64,000 nucleotides of DNA from Oscillospiraceae bacterium (lineage in GTDB: Bacteria > Bacillota > Clostridia > Oscillospirales > Oscillospiraceae): positions 186,001 to 250,000 of the forward strand of contig JAFQNL010000019.1 of NCBI GenBank assembly GCA_017395935.1, written 5' to 3'. The translations under genes and the position numbers were made by a program. The notes under the pieces are model-generated. The model was given only the letters and a program-made list of their open reading frames with translations. It was not told the DNA's origin and searched no databases. Of this stretch, positions 9,501-17,119 are shown piece by piece. The first letter of the stretch is position 1. Each line of letters begins with the position of its first letter.

Positions 9501-9851
9501 ATGGCCGGAGGACTGCGTGTCGTAAATCTGGAACAGGGGATGCCTCAGGTATCTCAGGCACTGCGTTATTTGGAAGGAGCTCTTTATACCAGCAAACGTA
9601 TGGGTGCGGCGGTGACCAAACTGATCCACGGCTATGGCTCCTCAGGAACCGGCGGAAAGATCCGTACCGCCGTGCGCCGGGATCTGACTGAGCGAAAACG
9701 AAAGGGCGAGATTGCCGATTTCATTATCGGTGAAGATTTCTCCATCTTTCATGAAGGCACCCGGAAAGCGCTGAATAAATGCCCCACCCTTCGGGAGGAC
9801 CGGGACTTGGACCGATATAACAACGGTGTGACCTTTGTGGTCATGAAATGA
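9501..9851 (+). CDS. Small Smr-domain protein
   Basis: A 116-residue protein whose middle part, TKLIHGYGSSGTGGKIR (residues 39-55), matches the Smr-domain core (IHG-x-G ... G-x-LR) known from MutS2 and stand-alone Smr nucleases. The DLHG motif often found at the start of Smr domains is absent, so nuclease activity is uncertain. ATG 9501 has AAAGGGGAG 6 bases upstream. The gene is followed 10 bases later by an MmcQ/YjbR gene and may be co-transcribed with it and the next two genes. No target can be named from sequence. Confidence 0.75.
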   Translation: MAGGLRVVNLEQGMPQVSQALRYLEGALYTSKRMGAAVTKLIHGYGSSGTGGKIRTAVRRDLTERKRKGEIADFIIGEDFSIFHEGTRKALNKCPTLREDRDLDRYNNGVTFVVMK

Positions 9852-9861
9852 GGTGGACCGA

Positions 9862-10245
9862 GTGAGCGATGAAAGATGGCTTTTCGACTACATCGCGCAA
9901 CAGCTGGACACCGATCCCGACTATCCCTTTGAGGGAGATGACAGTGCCGTGTTCCGCCATAAGAGCAGCGGAAAGTGGTTTGCTCTTGTAATGCGTATCA
10001 GCCGAAGTAAATTGGGGCTGGAACATGACGCTCCCTGCAGTGTAGTTAACCTGAAATGCGGCCCCATCATGTCCGCCATCTTTCGGGAACAGCCAGGGGT
10101 CTTTCGGGCCTATCATATGAATAAGGAACACTGGATCTCCGTTTTGCTGGACGGAACGGTTCCAAAACAGGAACTGATACAAATGATTCAACTCAGCTAC
10201 GACTTGACCAATATTCAGGGCAGAAAAAGGAGAGATAAACGATGA
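9862..10245 (+). CDS. MmcQ/YjbR family protein
   Basis: A 127-residue protein of the MmcQ/YjbR family, small alpha/beta proteins with a CyaY-like fold that are often annotated as DNA-binding without direct proof. Family traits: an N-terminal PFEGDDSAVFRHKSSGKWFA strand pair, VVNLKC, and the C-terminal NKEHWISVLLDG followed by a helix with SYDLT. GTG 9862 is preferred to GTG 9853 because GAGGTGG sits just before it. It overlaps the HAD gene by 4 bases. Confidence 0.85.
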   Translation: MSDERWLFDYIAQQLDTDPDYPFEGDDSAVFRHKSSGKWFALVMRISRSKLGLEHDAPCSVVNLKCGPIMSAIFREQPGVFRAYHMNKEHWISVLLDGTVPKQELIQMIQLSYDLTNIQGRKRRDKR

Positions 10246-11033
10246 AACAGAAGCTGGTTTTCCTCGACATTGACGGAACGATTCTGGATCAGGATGATGT
10301 GATCTATGATTCTACCCGAGAGGCGCTGGATTTGGCCCGGAAGAACGGTCACAGGCTTTTCCTCTGTACCGGTCGCGAGAAGTACGCCGTTTATTCCGGT
10401 GTCATGGATCTGGGCTTTAGTGACGGTGTCTTTGCCATTGGCGCTCATGTAATCTGCGACGGGAAGACGGTTCGACACACCCCGTTTACTAATGAAATGT
10501 ATCTCAAAGCAGTGGAGGTGCTCAAGCGCCATCATTATATGTATGATCTGGAGGCCAATGATAAGGTTTACGCCTACGAGGTCATGAGAGAGCCTTTGCC
10601 TTATTTCTGGGAGTGGCTGACCTCTGGCCCCTATGAAATCGTGGAGCGGGATCCGGAGCGGCTGGACAACCTGGATAAGATCAGCTTTCTTGGCGGCGAC
10701 TGCCCGCCCATGGAGCTGCTGAAGGAGCTGGGTCCTGAGTTTCATATCTCTCCCTTTGTCTACCGTAACGTATGGCAGGGAGGCGAGATCCAGCGGAAAG
10801 GGGTCAACAAGGCCTATGGTATTCAGGCGGCTTTGGACTATCTGGGCGCAGATATCGCCGATACGATTGCAGTTGGCGACAGTATGAATGACCTTGAAAT
10901 GCTCTCTTATTGTAAGAACAGCATTGCTATGGGCAACGCAACTGACTACGTCAAGAGCAAAGCTTCCTATGTTGCGCGGAATATCAAAGACGATGGCCTT
11001 TACTGGGCATTCAAAGACTTTGGACTGATCTGA
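10242..11033 (+). CDS. Cof-type HAD-IIB family phosphatase
   Basis: A 263-residue haloacid-dehalogenase-superfamily hydrolase of the Cof (IIB) class. Motif I is FLDIDGTI (nucleophile Asp9, acid/base Asp11), and motif IV is VGDSMNDLEML near residue 210; the Cof-type alpha/beta cap lies between them. Family members dephosphorylate sugar phosphates, FMN or other small phosphoesters, and the substrate cannot be read from sequence. AAAGGAGAGA precedes the start. It lies between an MmcQ/YjbR gene and a PHP phosphatase in the same orientation. Confidence 0.88.
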   Translation: MKQKLVFLDIDGTILDQDDVIYDSTREALDLARKNGHRLFLCTGREKYAVYSGVMDLGFSDGVFAIGAHVICDGKTVRHTPFTNEMYLKAVEVLKRHHYMYDLEANDKVYAYEVMREPLPYFWEWLTSGPYEIVERDPERLDNLDKISFLGGDCPPMELLKELGPEFHISPFVYRNVWQGGEIQRKGVNKAYGIQAALDYLGADIADTIAVGDSMNDLEMLSYCKNSIAMGNATDYVKSKASYVARNIKDDGLYWAFKDFGLI

Positions 11034-11050
11034 CAAAAGAAGGGTAATAC

Positions 11051-11782
11051 ATGAGAAGGATCGAACTGGATGTACATACCCATACACTGGCAAGCGGCCA
11101 TGGCTACGGCACCATTCAGGAGATGGCCGCTGCTGCCGGCGAGAAGGGACTTAAGCTGCTCGGCATTACAGAGCATGCTGCTGGAATTCCTGGCACCTGC
11201 TGTGATCTCTATTTTAAAAATCTGGCCGTAGTTCCCAGAGATCAGAAGGGGGTTGCTTTGCTGCTTGGCAGCGAAGTGAATATCCTCGACTATGAGGGGC
11301 GCTTGAGTATGGCTCCTGACCTGATGAAAGCAATGGACCTTCGGATCGCCGGTATCCATGCCGAGTGTTATACCCACGGAAGTAAGAGCCAGAATACAGA
11401 CGCTGTGATCTCTGCCATATCCAATCCGCTGGTAGACGTGATCAGTCATCCTGTAGACGGAAACTGCCCGCTGGACTATGAAGCGGTGGCGAAAGCGGCC
11501 CAAGCGCATCACGTTCTATTGGAAGTTAATAATCACGCGCTGCGCGGCCCCAGGCTAAAAGATCCGGGAAAAAATACGCTTGAAATGCTGAAATGCTGTC
11601 GGAAGCTGGATCTTCCTGTCATTATGGGCAGTGATGCCCATCATATGTGCGATATCGCAAATTTCGACCACGCGCTTGCCGCGTTGGCTGAGGCTGAATA
11701 CCCTGAGGAATTGGTCATGAACTATTCTGCAGATGCTTTTCTGACATTTCTGCGGGAAAACAGACAGCGGGAATCCGATTAA
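11051..11782 (+). CDS. PHP-domain phosphatase (YcdX-like)
   Basis: A 243-residue polymerase-and-histidinol-phosphatase-domain hydrolase. The metal-binding motifs are visible: DVHTHTLASGHG at the N-terminus (His9, His11), ITEHA, a middle HAEC, VISHPVDG and the C-terminal GSDAHHM. Spacing and length resemble the YcdX family more than HisK/HisJ histidinol phosphatases. Since the nearby his operon lacks a histidinol-phosphate phosphatase, a role there is possible but is inference only. Confidence 0.85.
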   Translation: MRRIELDVHTHTLASGHGYGTIQEMAAAAGEKGLKLLGITEHAAGIPGTCCDLYFKNLAVVPRDQKGVALLLGSEVNILDYEGRLSMAPDLMKAMDLRIAGIHAECYTHGSKSQNTDAVISAISNPLVDVISHPVDGNCPLDYEAVAKAAQAHHVLLEVNNHALRGPRLKDPGKNTLEMLKCCRKLDLPVIMGSDAHHMCDIANFDHALAALAEAEYPEELVMNYSADAFLTFLRENRQRESD

Positions 11783-11827
11783 ACAATAAGGCACGTTCTC
11801 TAACGACTGAGAACGTGCCTTATTGTT
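11782..11827. terminator. Bidirectional terminator between the PHP gene and trmD
   Basis: A perfect 19-bp inverted repeat (AACAATAAGGCACGTTCTC and its complement, 8-base loop) lies between convergent genes and ends in A/T-rich arms, so it can act in both directions. Confidence 0.9.
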
Positions 11828-12590
11828 ATGATTCAGTTTGGCCATTCAGCTCTTCATCCAACTCTTTGAGCAGCTTTCTATCCTGCTTGGAAGAGAGATC
11901 CAGCTTAGCATATAAATCAGGCCGACGCTCCCGAGTCCGGAGAATGGACTGCTTTCTGCGCCATTTGGCAATATTGGCATGATGACCAGACAGAAGGATA
12001 GGGGGGACCTGTCGTCCATGCCAGACCTCAGGACGGGAATACTGGGGGTGCTCCAGCATACCTGCCCAGTGGCTTTCGTTTTCGTAGCATTCCGGGTCAG
12101 ACAGTACGCCGGGAACCAGTCGGCAGACGGCGTCAGTAATGGCCATAGCGGGAATTTCACCGCCGGTGAGGACAAAGTCACCGATAGACATTTCTTCGTC
12201 CACACACTCGTCAATAAAACGCTGATCAATGCCCTCGTAGTGGCCGCAGACCAGAATCAGACGGTCATAATCTTTGACCAGACGGCGGGCATGAGACTGG
12301 TCAAAGGTAACCCCGCAGGGAGACATAAAGATCGTATGCACCCGGCATCCGGCTTCCTGACAGATATGCTCCCAGCAGCGGAAGAGCGGATCTGCCTGCA
12401 TGACAGCGCCCCGGCCGCCGCCGTAAGGATAGTCGTCCACCTGATTTTGCTTGTTAGTAGTGTAATCCCGGATCTGATGGGTATTGACCCGGATAATGCC
12501 CCGCTCTTGCGCTCTGCCCAGAATGGACTCGCAGAGAATATCGCCCACGGTATCGGGGAAGAGGGTCATAATGTCCACCTGATACTTCAT
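11826..12590 (-). CDS. trmD: tRNA (guanine37-N1)-methyltransferase TrmD
   Basis: SAM-dependent SPOUT methyltransferase that methylates G37 of tRNAs and prevents frameshifting. The trefoil-knot SAM-binding loops are intact: YPYGGGRGAVMQ near residue 55, CGHYEGIDQRF near residue 115, and SIGDFVLTGGE near residue 135. It has 254 residues, the normal length. It is the last gene of the ylxM-ffh-rpsP-khpA-rimM-trmD operon, starting 2 bases after rimM. No rplS follows, unlike the B. subtilis order. Confidence 0.97.
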   Translation of the reverse strand: MKYQVDIMTLFPDTVGDILCESILGRAQERGIIRVNTHQIRDYTTNKQNQVDDYPYGGGRGAVMQADPLFRCWEHICQEAGCRVHTIFMSPCGVTFDQSHARRLVKDYDRLILVCGHYEGIDQRFIDECVDEEMSIGDFVLTGGEIPAMAITDAVCRLVPGVLSDPECYENESHWAGMLEHPQYSRPEVWHGRQVPPILLSGHHANIAKWRRKQSILRTRERRPDLYAKLDLSSKQDRKLLKELDEELNGQTES

Positions 12591-12592
12591 GC

Positions 12593-13081
12593 TTACATAC
12601 CCTCCAGCAGGTTGAAGGCAATAAAGCCTTCCTCCTCGTTGATCTCGGCAACGAATTCATCCACGTCAGGGATCATGTATTCCCGTTCACCACGGATCAC
12701 ATAGATATCCTGGGCGGGATACTCCATGATCTCCACAACCTTGCCCAGTACAGCGCCGGTGGCTGCGTCGCGAGCCTCCAGACCGATAAGATCAACCACA
12801 AAATGGGCGTCCTCATCCAGATCAAATTGATCCCGGCTGGCCAGCATGACCTTGCTCTTCAGAGGAAGTGCGTCGTCGATCGAACCGATCCCGGACAGCG
12901 TCATCAGGACAAACTGACCGTGGATGCGGGCGTGGATCACATCGTACTCCTTGCCGGAAACAACGACCTGCTCCAGATCACAAAGATCCTCCAGGCTGTC
13001 ACACCAAGACTGGACCTTCACCTCGCCGCGGATGCCGTGGGTATTGACGATCTTGCCGACTTCCAGATAACCATCTTTCAT
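12593..13081 (-). CDS. rimM: Ribosome maturation factor RimM
   Basis: Assembly factor for the 30S head that binds ribosomal protein S19. The 162-residue protein starts MKDGYLEVGKIVNTHGIRGE, the typical N-terminal RimM barrel signature, and has a C-terminal PRC-barrel with LIGLEARD ... YMIPDVDEFV. ATG 13081 is preceded by AAGGAG at 10 bases; more upstream starts would run into the hairpin region. It lies directly upstream of trmD, its standard partner. Confidence 0.95.
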   Translation of the reverse strand: MKDGYLEVGKIVNTHGIRGEVKVQSWCDSLEDLCDLEQVVVSGKEYDVIHARIHGQFVLMTLSGIGSIDDALPLKSKVMLASRDQFDLDEDAHFVVDLIGLEARDAATGAVLGKVVEIMEYPAQDIYVIRGEREYMIPDVDEFVAEINEEEGFIAFNLLEGM

Positions 13082-13134
13082 TACAGTCAGTCTCCTTTTC
13101 ATTCGGTGGGATAGTGAAAAACTGGGAAAAAGAT

Positions 13135-13158
13135 ACGGAGTGCCGTCGGGCACTCCGT
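13135..13158 (-). terminator. Intra-operon hairpin, possible partial terminator between khpA and rimM
   Basis: A perfect 10-bp stem (ACGGAGTGCC with GGCACTCCGT, 4-base loop) is followed on the minus strand by ATCTTTTTCCC. It fits a leaky terminator or RNA-processing site that would lower rimM-trmD expression relative to rpsP and ffh. That function is inference. Confidence 0.6.
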
Positions 13159-13184
13159 CTTATCTGTCGAATTGATGACAGAGA

Positions 13185-13415
13185 TCAATCCATAATCTCT
13201 ACAGAGACTCTGGTGTTTCTCCGCTGAGCCAGGGAGCGCACAATGGTACGGATTTCTTTAGCGATCCGGCCCTGACGACCGATTACCTTACCCATGTCCT
13301 CCGGCGCAACCCGTAACTCAAGGATCACTTCTCCGTCACAGTCGATTTCCTTGACCTGAACAGCCTCGGGCTGATCCACAAGGTTCTTTGCGACGTAGGC
13401 CAAGAGTTCTTTCAT
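13185..13415 (-). CDS. khpA: KH-domain RNA-binding protein KhpA (YlqC)
   Basis: A 76-residue single KH-domain RNA-binding protein. In streptococci and other Firmicutes KhpA pairs with KhpB/Jag and affects cell division and cell-wall synthesis. The RNA-binding GxxG loop is present in GKVIGRQGRIAKEIR (GRQG). It sits between rpsP and rimM, the usual ylqC position, with GAGAGGAG before the start. Confidence 0.95.
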   Translation of the reverse strand: MKELLAYVAKNLVDQPEAVQVKEIDCDGEVILELRVAPEDMGKVIGRQGRIAKEIRTIVRSLAQRRNTRVSVEIMD

Positions 13416-13438
13416 GAATGATTACTCCTCTCGGGGAA

Positions 13439-13678
13439 TCACAGCACGCCGGCAGTCTTGAACAGACGCTTGACAGTGTCAGTGGGCTGAGCGCCGGTCT
13501 TGATCCAAGCCTGAGCGCGCTCGGCGTCGATCTTGATCTCAGCGGGCTCCTGCAGGGGGTTATAAGTGCCCAGCTGCTCAATGAAACGGCCATCACGGGG
13601 ATAACGGGAGTCAGCCACCACGATACGATAGAAAGGAGCCTTCTTAGCACCCATGCGGCGCAGTCTGATTTTAACCAT
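13439..13678 (-). CDS. rpsP: Small ribosomal subunit protein bS16
   Basis: A 79-residue bS16 with the family N-terminus [20 protein letters not shown], then [27 protein letters not shown] precedes the start. It follows ffh by 57 bases, and that gap contains a perfect 16-bp palindrome. Longer frames on either strand here are shadows. Confidence 0.97.
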   Translation of the reverse strand: MVKIRLRRMGAKKAPFYRIVVADSRYPRDGRFIEQLGTYNPLQEPAEIKIDAERAQAWIKTGAQPTDTVKRLFKTAGVL

Positions 13679-13717
13679 TTATCATTCACCTCCAAAAGTA
13701 TTTGTAAATCTATGAAA

Positions 13718-13733
13718 TACGTTAATTAACGTA
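13718..13733. repeat. 16-bp perfect palindrome between ffh and rpsP
   Basis: TACGTTAATTAACGTA reads the same on both strands and begins 2 bases past the ffh stop. There is no T-run, so a terminator is unlikely. It could be a protein-binding site or an RNA hairpin end; no function is proven. Confidence 0.6.
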
Positions 13734-13735
13734 GA

Positions 13736-15184
13736 TCAGCGCTTTTTCTTTTTCTTCTTATTTTTGCTGTGATGATGGACACGGGGACCGGAGCCGGACT
13801 GCATCTGGTTGAGGGCACGCATCATTTCTGGATCATTCATGCCGGGCATGCCCTTCATCTGGCCCATCAGCTTACGGATGCCCTTGGGCATTTTTCCGCC
13901 GGACATCTGCCGCGTCAGCTTCTGCATCATCTCGAACTGCTGGATCAGCTTGTTCACGTCAGAGACCTGAGTACCGGAACCGGCAGCGATACGCTTTCTG
14001 CGGCTGGCGTTGAGGATGGAGGGGTTTTCCCGCTCCTTGGGCGTCATGGACAGGATGATAGCCTGAATTCGATCCAGCATTCGCTCGTCGATATCTGCCT
14101 CATCCAGCTTGGCAGAGTTGATACCGGGCATCATGCCCAGAATGTCCTTCATGGAACCCATCTTCCGGACCTGAACCATCTGGTCGTAGTAATCCTGAAG
14201 TGTGTACTGGTTCTTCCGGATCTTACTTTCCAGCTCCAGAGCTTTCTTCTCGTCCAGCGTGTTCTGAGCCTTCTCAATGAGAGAGAGCACATCACCCATG
14301 CCCAGAATTCGGCTGGCCATCCGATCAGGGTAAAAGATCTCGATGGCATCCAGCTTTTCGCCCACGCCGATGAACTTAATGGGCTTGCCAGTGGTAGCCT
14401 TGACCGAAAGAGCGGCACCGCCTCGGGCATCGCCGTCCAGCTTGGTCAGCATGACACCGGTGAGATCCAGTGCCTGGTCAAAGGAAACAGCGGCGTTCAC
14501 GGCGTCCTGACCGATCATGGCATCCACGACCAGAAGGATCTCATGGGGATTGACAGCGGCCTTGACGTTTCGAAGCTCATCCATCAGTGCTTCGTCCACG
14601 TGGAGACGTCCGGCGGTATCCAGGAACACCACGTCATTGGCGTGCTTTTTGGCATGTTCGATGGCCTCGCAGGCAATGGTCACCGGATCGATCTGCCCCA
14701 TCTGGAAAACAGGTACGTCCAGCTGAGCGCCAACTACTTCCAACTGCTTGATAGCTGCCGGACGATAGACGTCACAGGCGACCAGCAGAGGACGGCGGCC
14801 CTTTCGCTTGAACATACCGGCCAGCTTGGCAGCGTTGGTTGTTTTACCTGCACCCTGCAGACCAACCATCATAATAATCGTCGGTCCGTCCTTGGCCATG
14901 TTCAGGCCGGAAGCCTCACCGCCCATAAGAGAGACCAGCTCTTCGTGGACGATCTTGACTACCATCTGACCGGGAGTGAGAGACTCCATTACGTCGGCAC
15001 CAATGGCGCGATCGGTGACAGTCTTTACGAAGTCCTTGACGACCTTATAGCTGACGTCAGCCTCAAGCAGAGCCAGCCGAATCTCACGCATGGCCTCCTT
15101 AACGTCGGCCTCGGTCAGAGCGCCCTTGCCCCGGAGCTTTGCGAATACGCCATTGAGTTTTTCAGTTAAACCTTCAAATGCCAT
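13736..15184 (-). CDS. ffh: Signal recognition particle GTPase Ffh
   Basis: SRP54-type GTPase that binds the SRP RNA and nascent signal sequences and delivers ribosomes to FtsY. The 482-residue protein has the N domain (1-90), then the G domain with the P-loop [15 protein letters not shown] near residue 107, DTAGR near 190 and [14 protein letters not shown] near 248. A methionine-rich M domain follows from about 300 ([29 protein letters not shown]) with a lysine-rich tail. It starts 4 bases after ylxM, so coupling is likely. Confidence 0.98.
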   Translation of the reverse strand: MAFEGLTEKLNGVFAKLRGKGALTEADVKEAMREIRLALLEADVSYKVVKDFVKTVTDRAIGADVMESLTPGQMVVKIVHEELVSLMGGEASGLNMAKDGPTIIMMVGLQGAGKTTNAAKLAGMFKRKGRRPLLVACDVYRPAAIKQLEVVGAQLDVPVFQMGQIDPVTIACEAIEHAKKHANDVVFLDTAGRLHVDEALMDELRNVKAAVNPHEILLVVDAMIGQDAVNAAVSFDQALDLTGVMLTKLDGDARGGAALSVKATTGKPIKFIGVGEKLDAIEIFYPDRMASRILGMGDVLSLIEKAQNTLDEKKALELESKIRKNQYTLQDYYDQMVQVRKMGSMKDILGMMPGINSAKLDEADIDERMLDRIQAIILSMTPKERENPSILNASRRKRIAAGSGTQVSDVNKLIQQFEMMQKLTRQMSGGKMPKGIRKLMGQMKGMPGMNDPEMMRALNQMQSGSGPRVHHHSKNKKKKKKR

Positions 15185-15187
15185 TCG

Positions 15188-15553
15188 TTAATCCTCCAGA
15201 CCGGCAAGCAGGGAAGTGATTTCACTGTGGATCTCGGTCAGCCGACTGTCCCGGCTGCGGCTCATGTTTCTCTCTTCTGCAGCTTCCACCAGAGACTGAA
15301 CTTCCTCCAGCGTTGTGCGTACTTTCAGAAAACGAGCTACGATCCCGGTCTTTTCCTCGAAATCATTCAGGATTGCCTCCGCCCGGATGATCACGTCACG
15401 GACACCCTGACGGGTAATTCCGTAGTTCTCCGCAATTTCAGCGAGAGACAGATCCTCATTGTGGTAGAGGTCGTAGAACTCTCGCTGCCGTTCGGTGAGC
15501 AGATCGCCATAGAAATCGTAGAGCATTGTCATATGCAAAGCCTGATCCTTCAT
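15188..15553 (-). CDS. ylxM: YlxM family putative DNA-binding protein (UPF0122)
   Basis: A 121-residue protein with a sigma-70 region-4-like helix-turn-helix (LSLAEIAENYGITRQGVRDV, residues 34-53) and a C-terminal helical tail. YlxM is conserved just upstream of ffh in Firmicutes and is implicated in SRP function; in streptococci it affects SRP GTPase activity. GGAGG precedes the start. First gene of the operon, downstream of a very good promoter and a perfect inverted repeat. Confidence 0.92.
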   Translation of the reverse strand: MKDQALHMTMLYDFYGDLLTERQREFYDLYHNEDLSLAEIAENYGITRQGVRDVIIRAEAILNDFEEKTGIVARFLKVRTTLEEVQSLVEAAEERNMSRSRDSRLTEIHSEITSLLAGLED

Positions 15554-15573
15554 GTGCGACCTCCTGATTTGAT

Positions 15574-15597
15574 TTGTAAAGTAGCAACGCTTTACAA
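15574..15597. repeat. Inverted repeat at the ylxM transcription start
   Basis: TTGTAAAG and CTTTACAA (8 bp each, 8-base spacer) lie about 7 bases downstream of the -10 box, so they cover or directly follow the expected start site. This fits an operator or a 5' leader hairpin. The binding factor is unknown. Confidence 0.6.
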
Positions 15598-15603
15598 TGC
15601 GAT

Positions 15604-15632
15604 ACTATACTACAAGACCAGATCTTTGTCAA
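15604..15632 (-). promoter_or_regulatory. SigA-type promoter of the ylxM-ffh-rpsP-khpA-rimM-trmD operon
   Basis: TTGACA (15632-15627), 17-base spacer, TATAGT (15609-15604) on the minus strand, 51 bases upstream of the ylxM start codon. Confidence 0.88.
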
Positions 15633-15822
15633 GGGGTGATCTCCTAAATTCTTTTTGATTTTCCTCCTTTTTTCGTCATTTCTGACGCTGCTGACGCTGT
15701 CAATGGGCCTCTTGGATTGAAATCTGGAAAAGAACCGGGCAGAGGCTGAAAAAAGGGTGGTGAAAGAGAATATTTCGATGTATAATATCTTAAATTGACC
15801 TCATACAGAGAGGAGCCTGACC

Positions 15823-17118
15823 ATGAATACACCCATCCGAATGCAGCTGATGCCTGGCGTCTGGCTGACTGCCATCCAGACCAGAAAATTTAAGAGCAGC
15901 TTCTGGTCTCTTCAGCTTTTGACTCCGCTGGAGAAAAAGACCGCTTCCATGGCGGCTGTTTTGCCGCGGGTGCTCCGACGGGGAACTGCTGCCTGCCCTG
16001 ACCAGGAGCAGTTGGGCGCCGCTCTGGATGACTTGTACGGCGGCGTGATTGAGCCCGCCGTCTCCAAGCTGGGAGAGGTTCAGATGACCGGCTTTATGGC
16101 TACTTTCCTTGACGACAGTCTGACTCTGGATGGCAGACCGATCTATCCCAGAGCAGCGGAACTGATGGGGGACCTTCTTCTCCGTCCGGCTACTAAAAAT
16201 GGCCGGCTGCGTTCAGATTATGTTCTCAGCGAGCGCCAAAACCTCCTCTCAGATATCAAGAGCCTTTTCAATGATAAACGGACGTATTCTGCCGTCCGGC
16301 TGACTCAGGAGATGTGCCGGAAGGAGGCTTACGGTGTCCATCGTCTGGGCACTCAGGATGAGGCGGAGAAAATAACTGTAACCCGGCTGGACAAGTATTA
16401 CCGTCAGTTGCTCCGGGAGAGCAGAGTGGAGCTCTATTACTGTGGCTCAGCTAAGCCGGAACAGATCCGTCAGGCTTGGGTAGAAGCGTTGATGGGCCTG
16501 CCCAGAGGTCAGGAGCGGGAACTTCCTGAAACTGTGACCCGGATCCAGCCGGAGGAGGTTCGGCTGGTTTGCGATCAGATGACAGTTACGCAGGCAAAGC
16601 TGGCTATGGGCTTCCGTGCTGGTACCTGTATTCAGGACGGGGACTATCCTGCCCTTCTGATGATGAATGCCGTCTTTGGAGGCGGTCCCAATTCCAAGCT
16701 CTTTCTCAACGTCCGTGAGAAGCTCTCTCTTTGCTATTACGCCGCTTCCGGTGTAGATAAGCATAAGAGTCTGATTCTGGTCCAGTCCGGTATTGATCTG
16801 GACAAAACAGAAGAGACGCAGCAGGAGATTCTTCGCCAGCTTCAGGCCGTACGAGACGGAGAATTTACCGACGAGGATCTGGAAGGCGCCCGTCGCCTGA
16901 TGCTCAACCAGCTTACCTCCTGTCAGGACAGTCAGGGAGCCCTTGCTGCCTTTTATCAGGACTATGTCCTGTCGGAACATATGCTCTCGCCGGAGGAACT
17001 GGCTCGTCAGGTACGGGAAGTCAAGCGGGAGGATGTGATCTCCTCTGCCCAGAAAGTTGTTCTGGACACCGTCTATCTGCTTACTGCCTCTCTTGCTGAG
17101 GCGAAACAGGAGAATTGA
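15823..17118 (+). CDS. ymfF: Inactive M16-family peptidase homologue YmfF
   Basis: A 431-residue M16 (insulinase-like) protein without the HxxEH zinc motif: the corresponding segment reads LPRVLRRG. That is typical of the YmfF partner, which pairs with the active YmfH. In B. subtilis ymfF and ymfH are among the genes needed for 5-aminopentanol modification of elongation factor EF-P. AGAGAGGAG precedes ATG 15823, and a TATAAT at 15781-15786 may be its -10, without a clear -35. ymfH starts one base after the stop. Confidence 0.88.
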   Translation: MNTPIRMQLMPGVWLTAIQTRKFKSSFWSLQLLTPLEKKTASMAAVLPRVLRRGTAACPDQEQLGAALDDLYGGVIEPAVSKLGEVQMTGFMATFLDDSLTLDGRPIYPRAAELMGDLLLRPATKNGRLRSDYVLSERQNLLSDIKSLFNDKRTYSAVRLTQEMCRKEAYGVHRLGTQDEAEKITVTRLDKYYRQLLRESRVELYYCGSAKPEQIRQAWVEALMGLPRGQERELPETVTRIQPEEVRLVCDQMTVTQAKLAMGFRAGTCIQDGDYPALLMMNAVFGGGPNSKLFLNVREKLSLCYYAASGVDKHKSLILVQSGIDLDKTEETQQEILRQLQAVRDGEFTDEDLEGARRLMLNQLTSCQDSQGALAAFYQDYVLSEHMLSPEELARQVREVKREDVISSAQKVVLDTVYLLTASLAEAKQEN

Positions 17119-17119
17119 T

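Noticed and set aside
13769-15169. 466-codon open frame antisense to ffh, and similar long frames opposite hisZ, glnS, gltX, the 39106 lipoprotein gene and the RND gene
   Set aside because: Codon-bias shadows; histidine/glutamine-rich nonsense translations, all fully inside well-identified genes.
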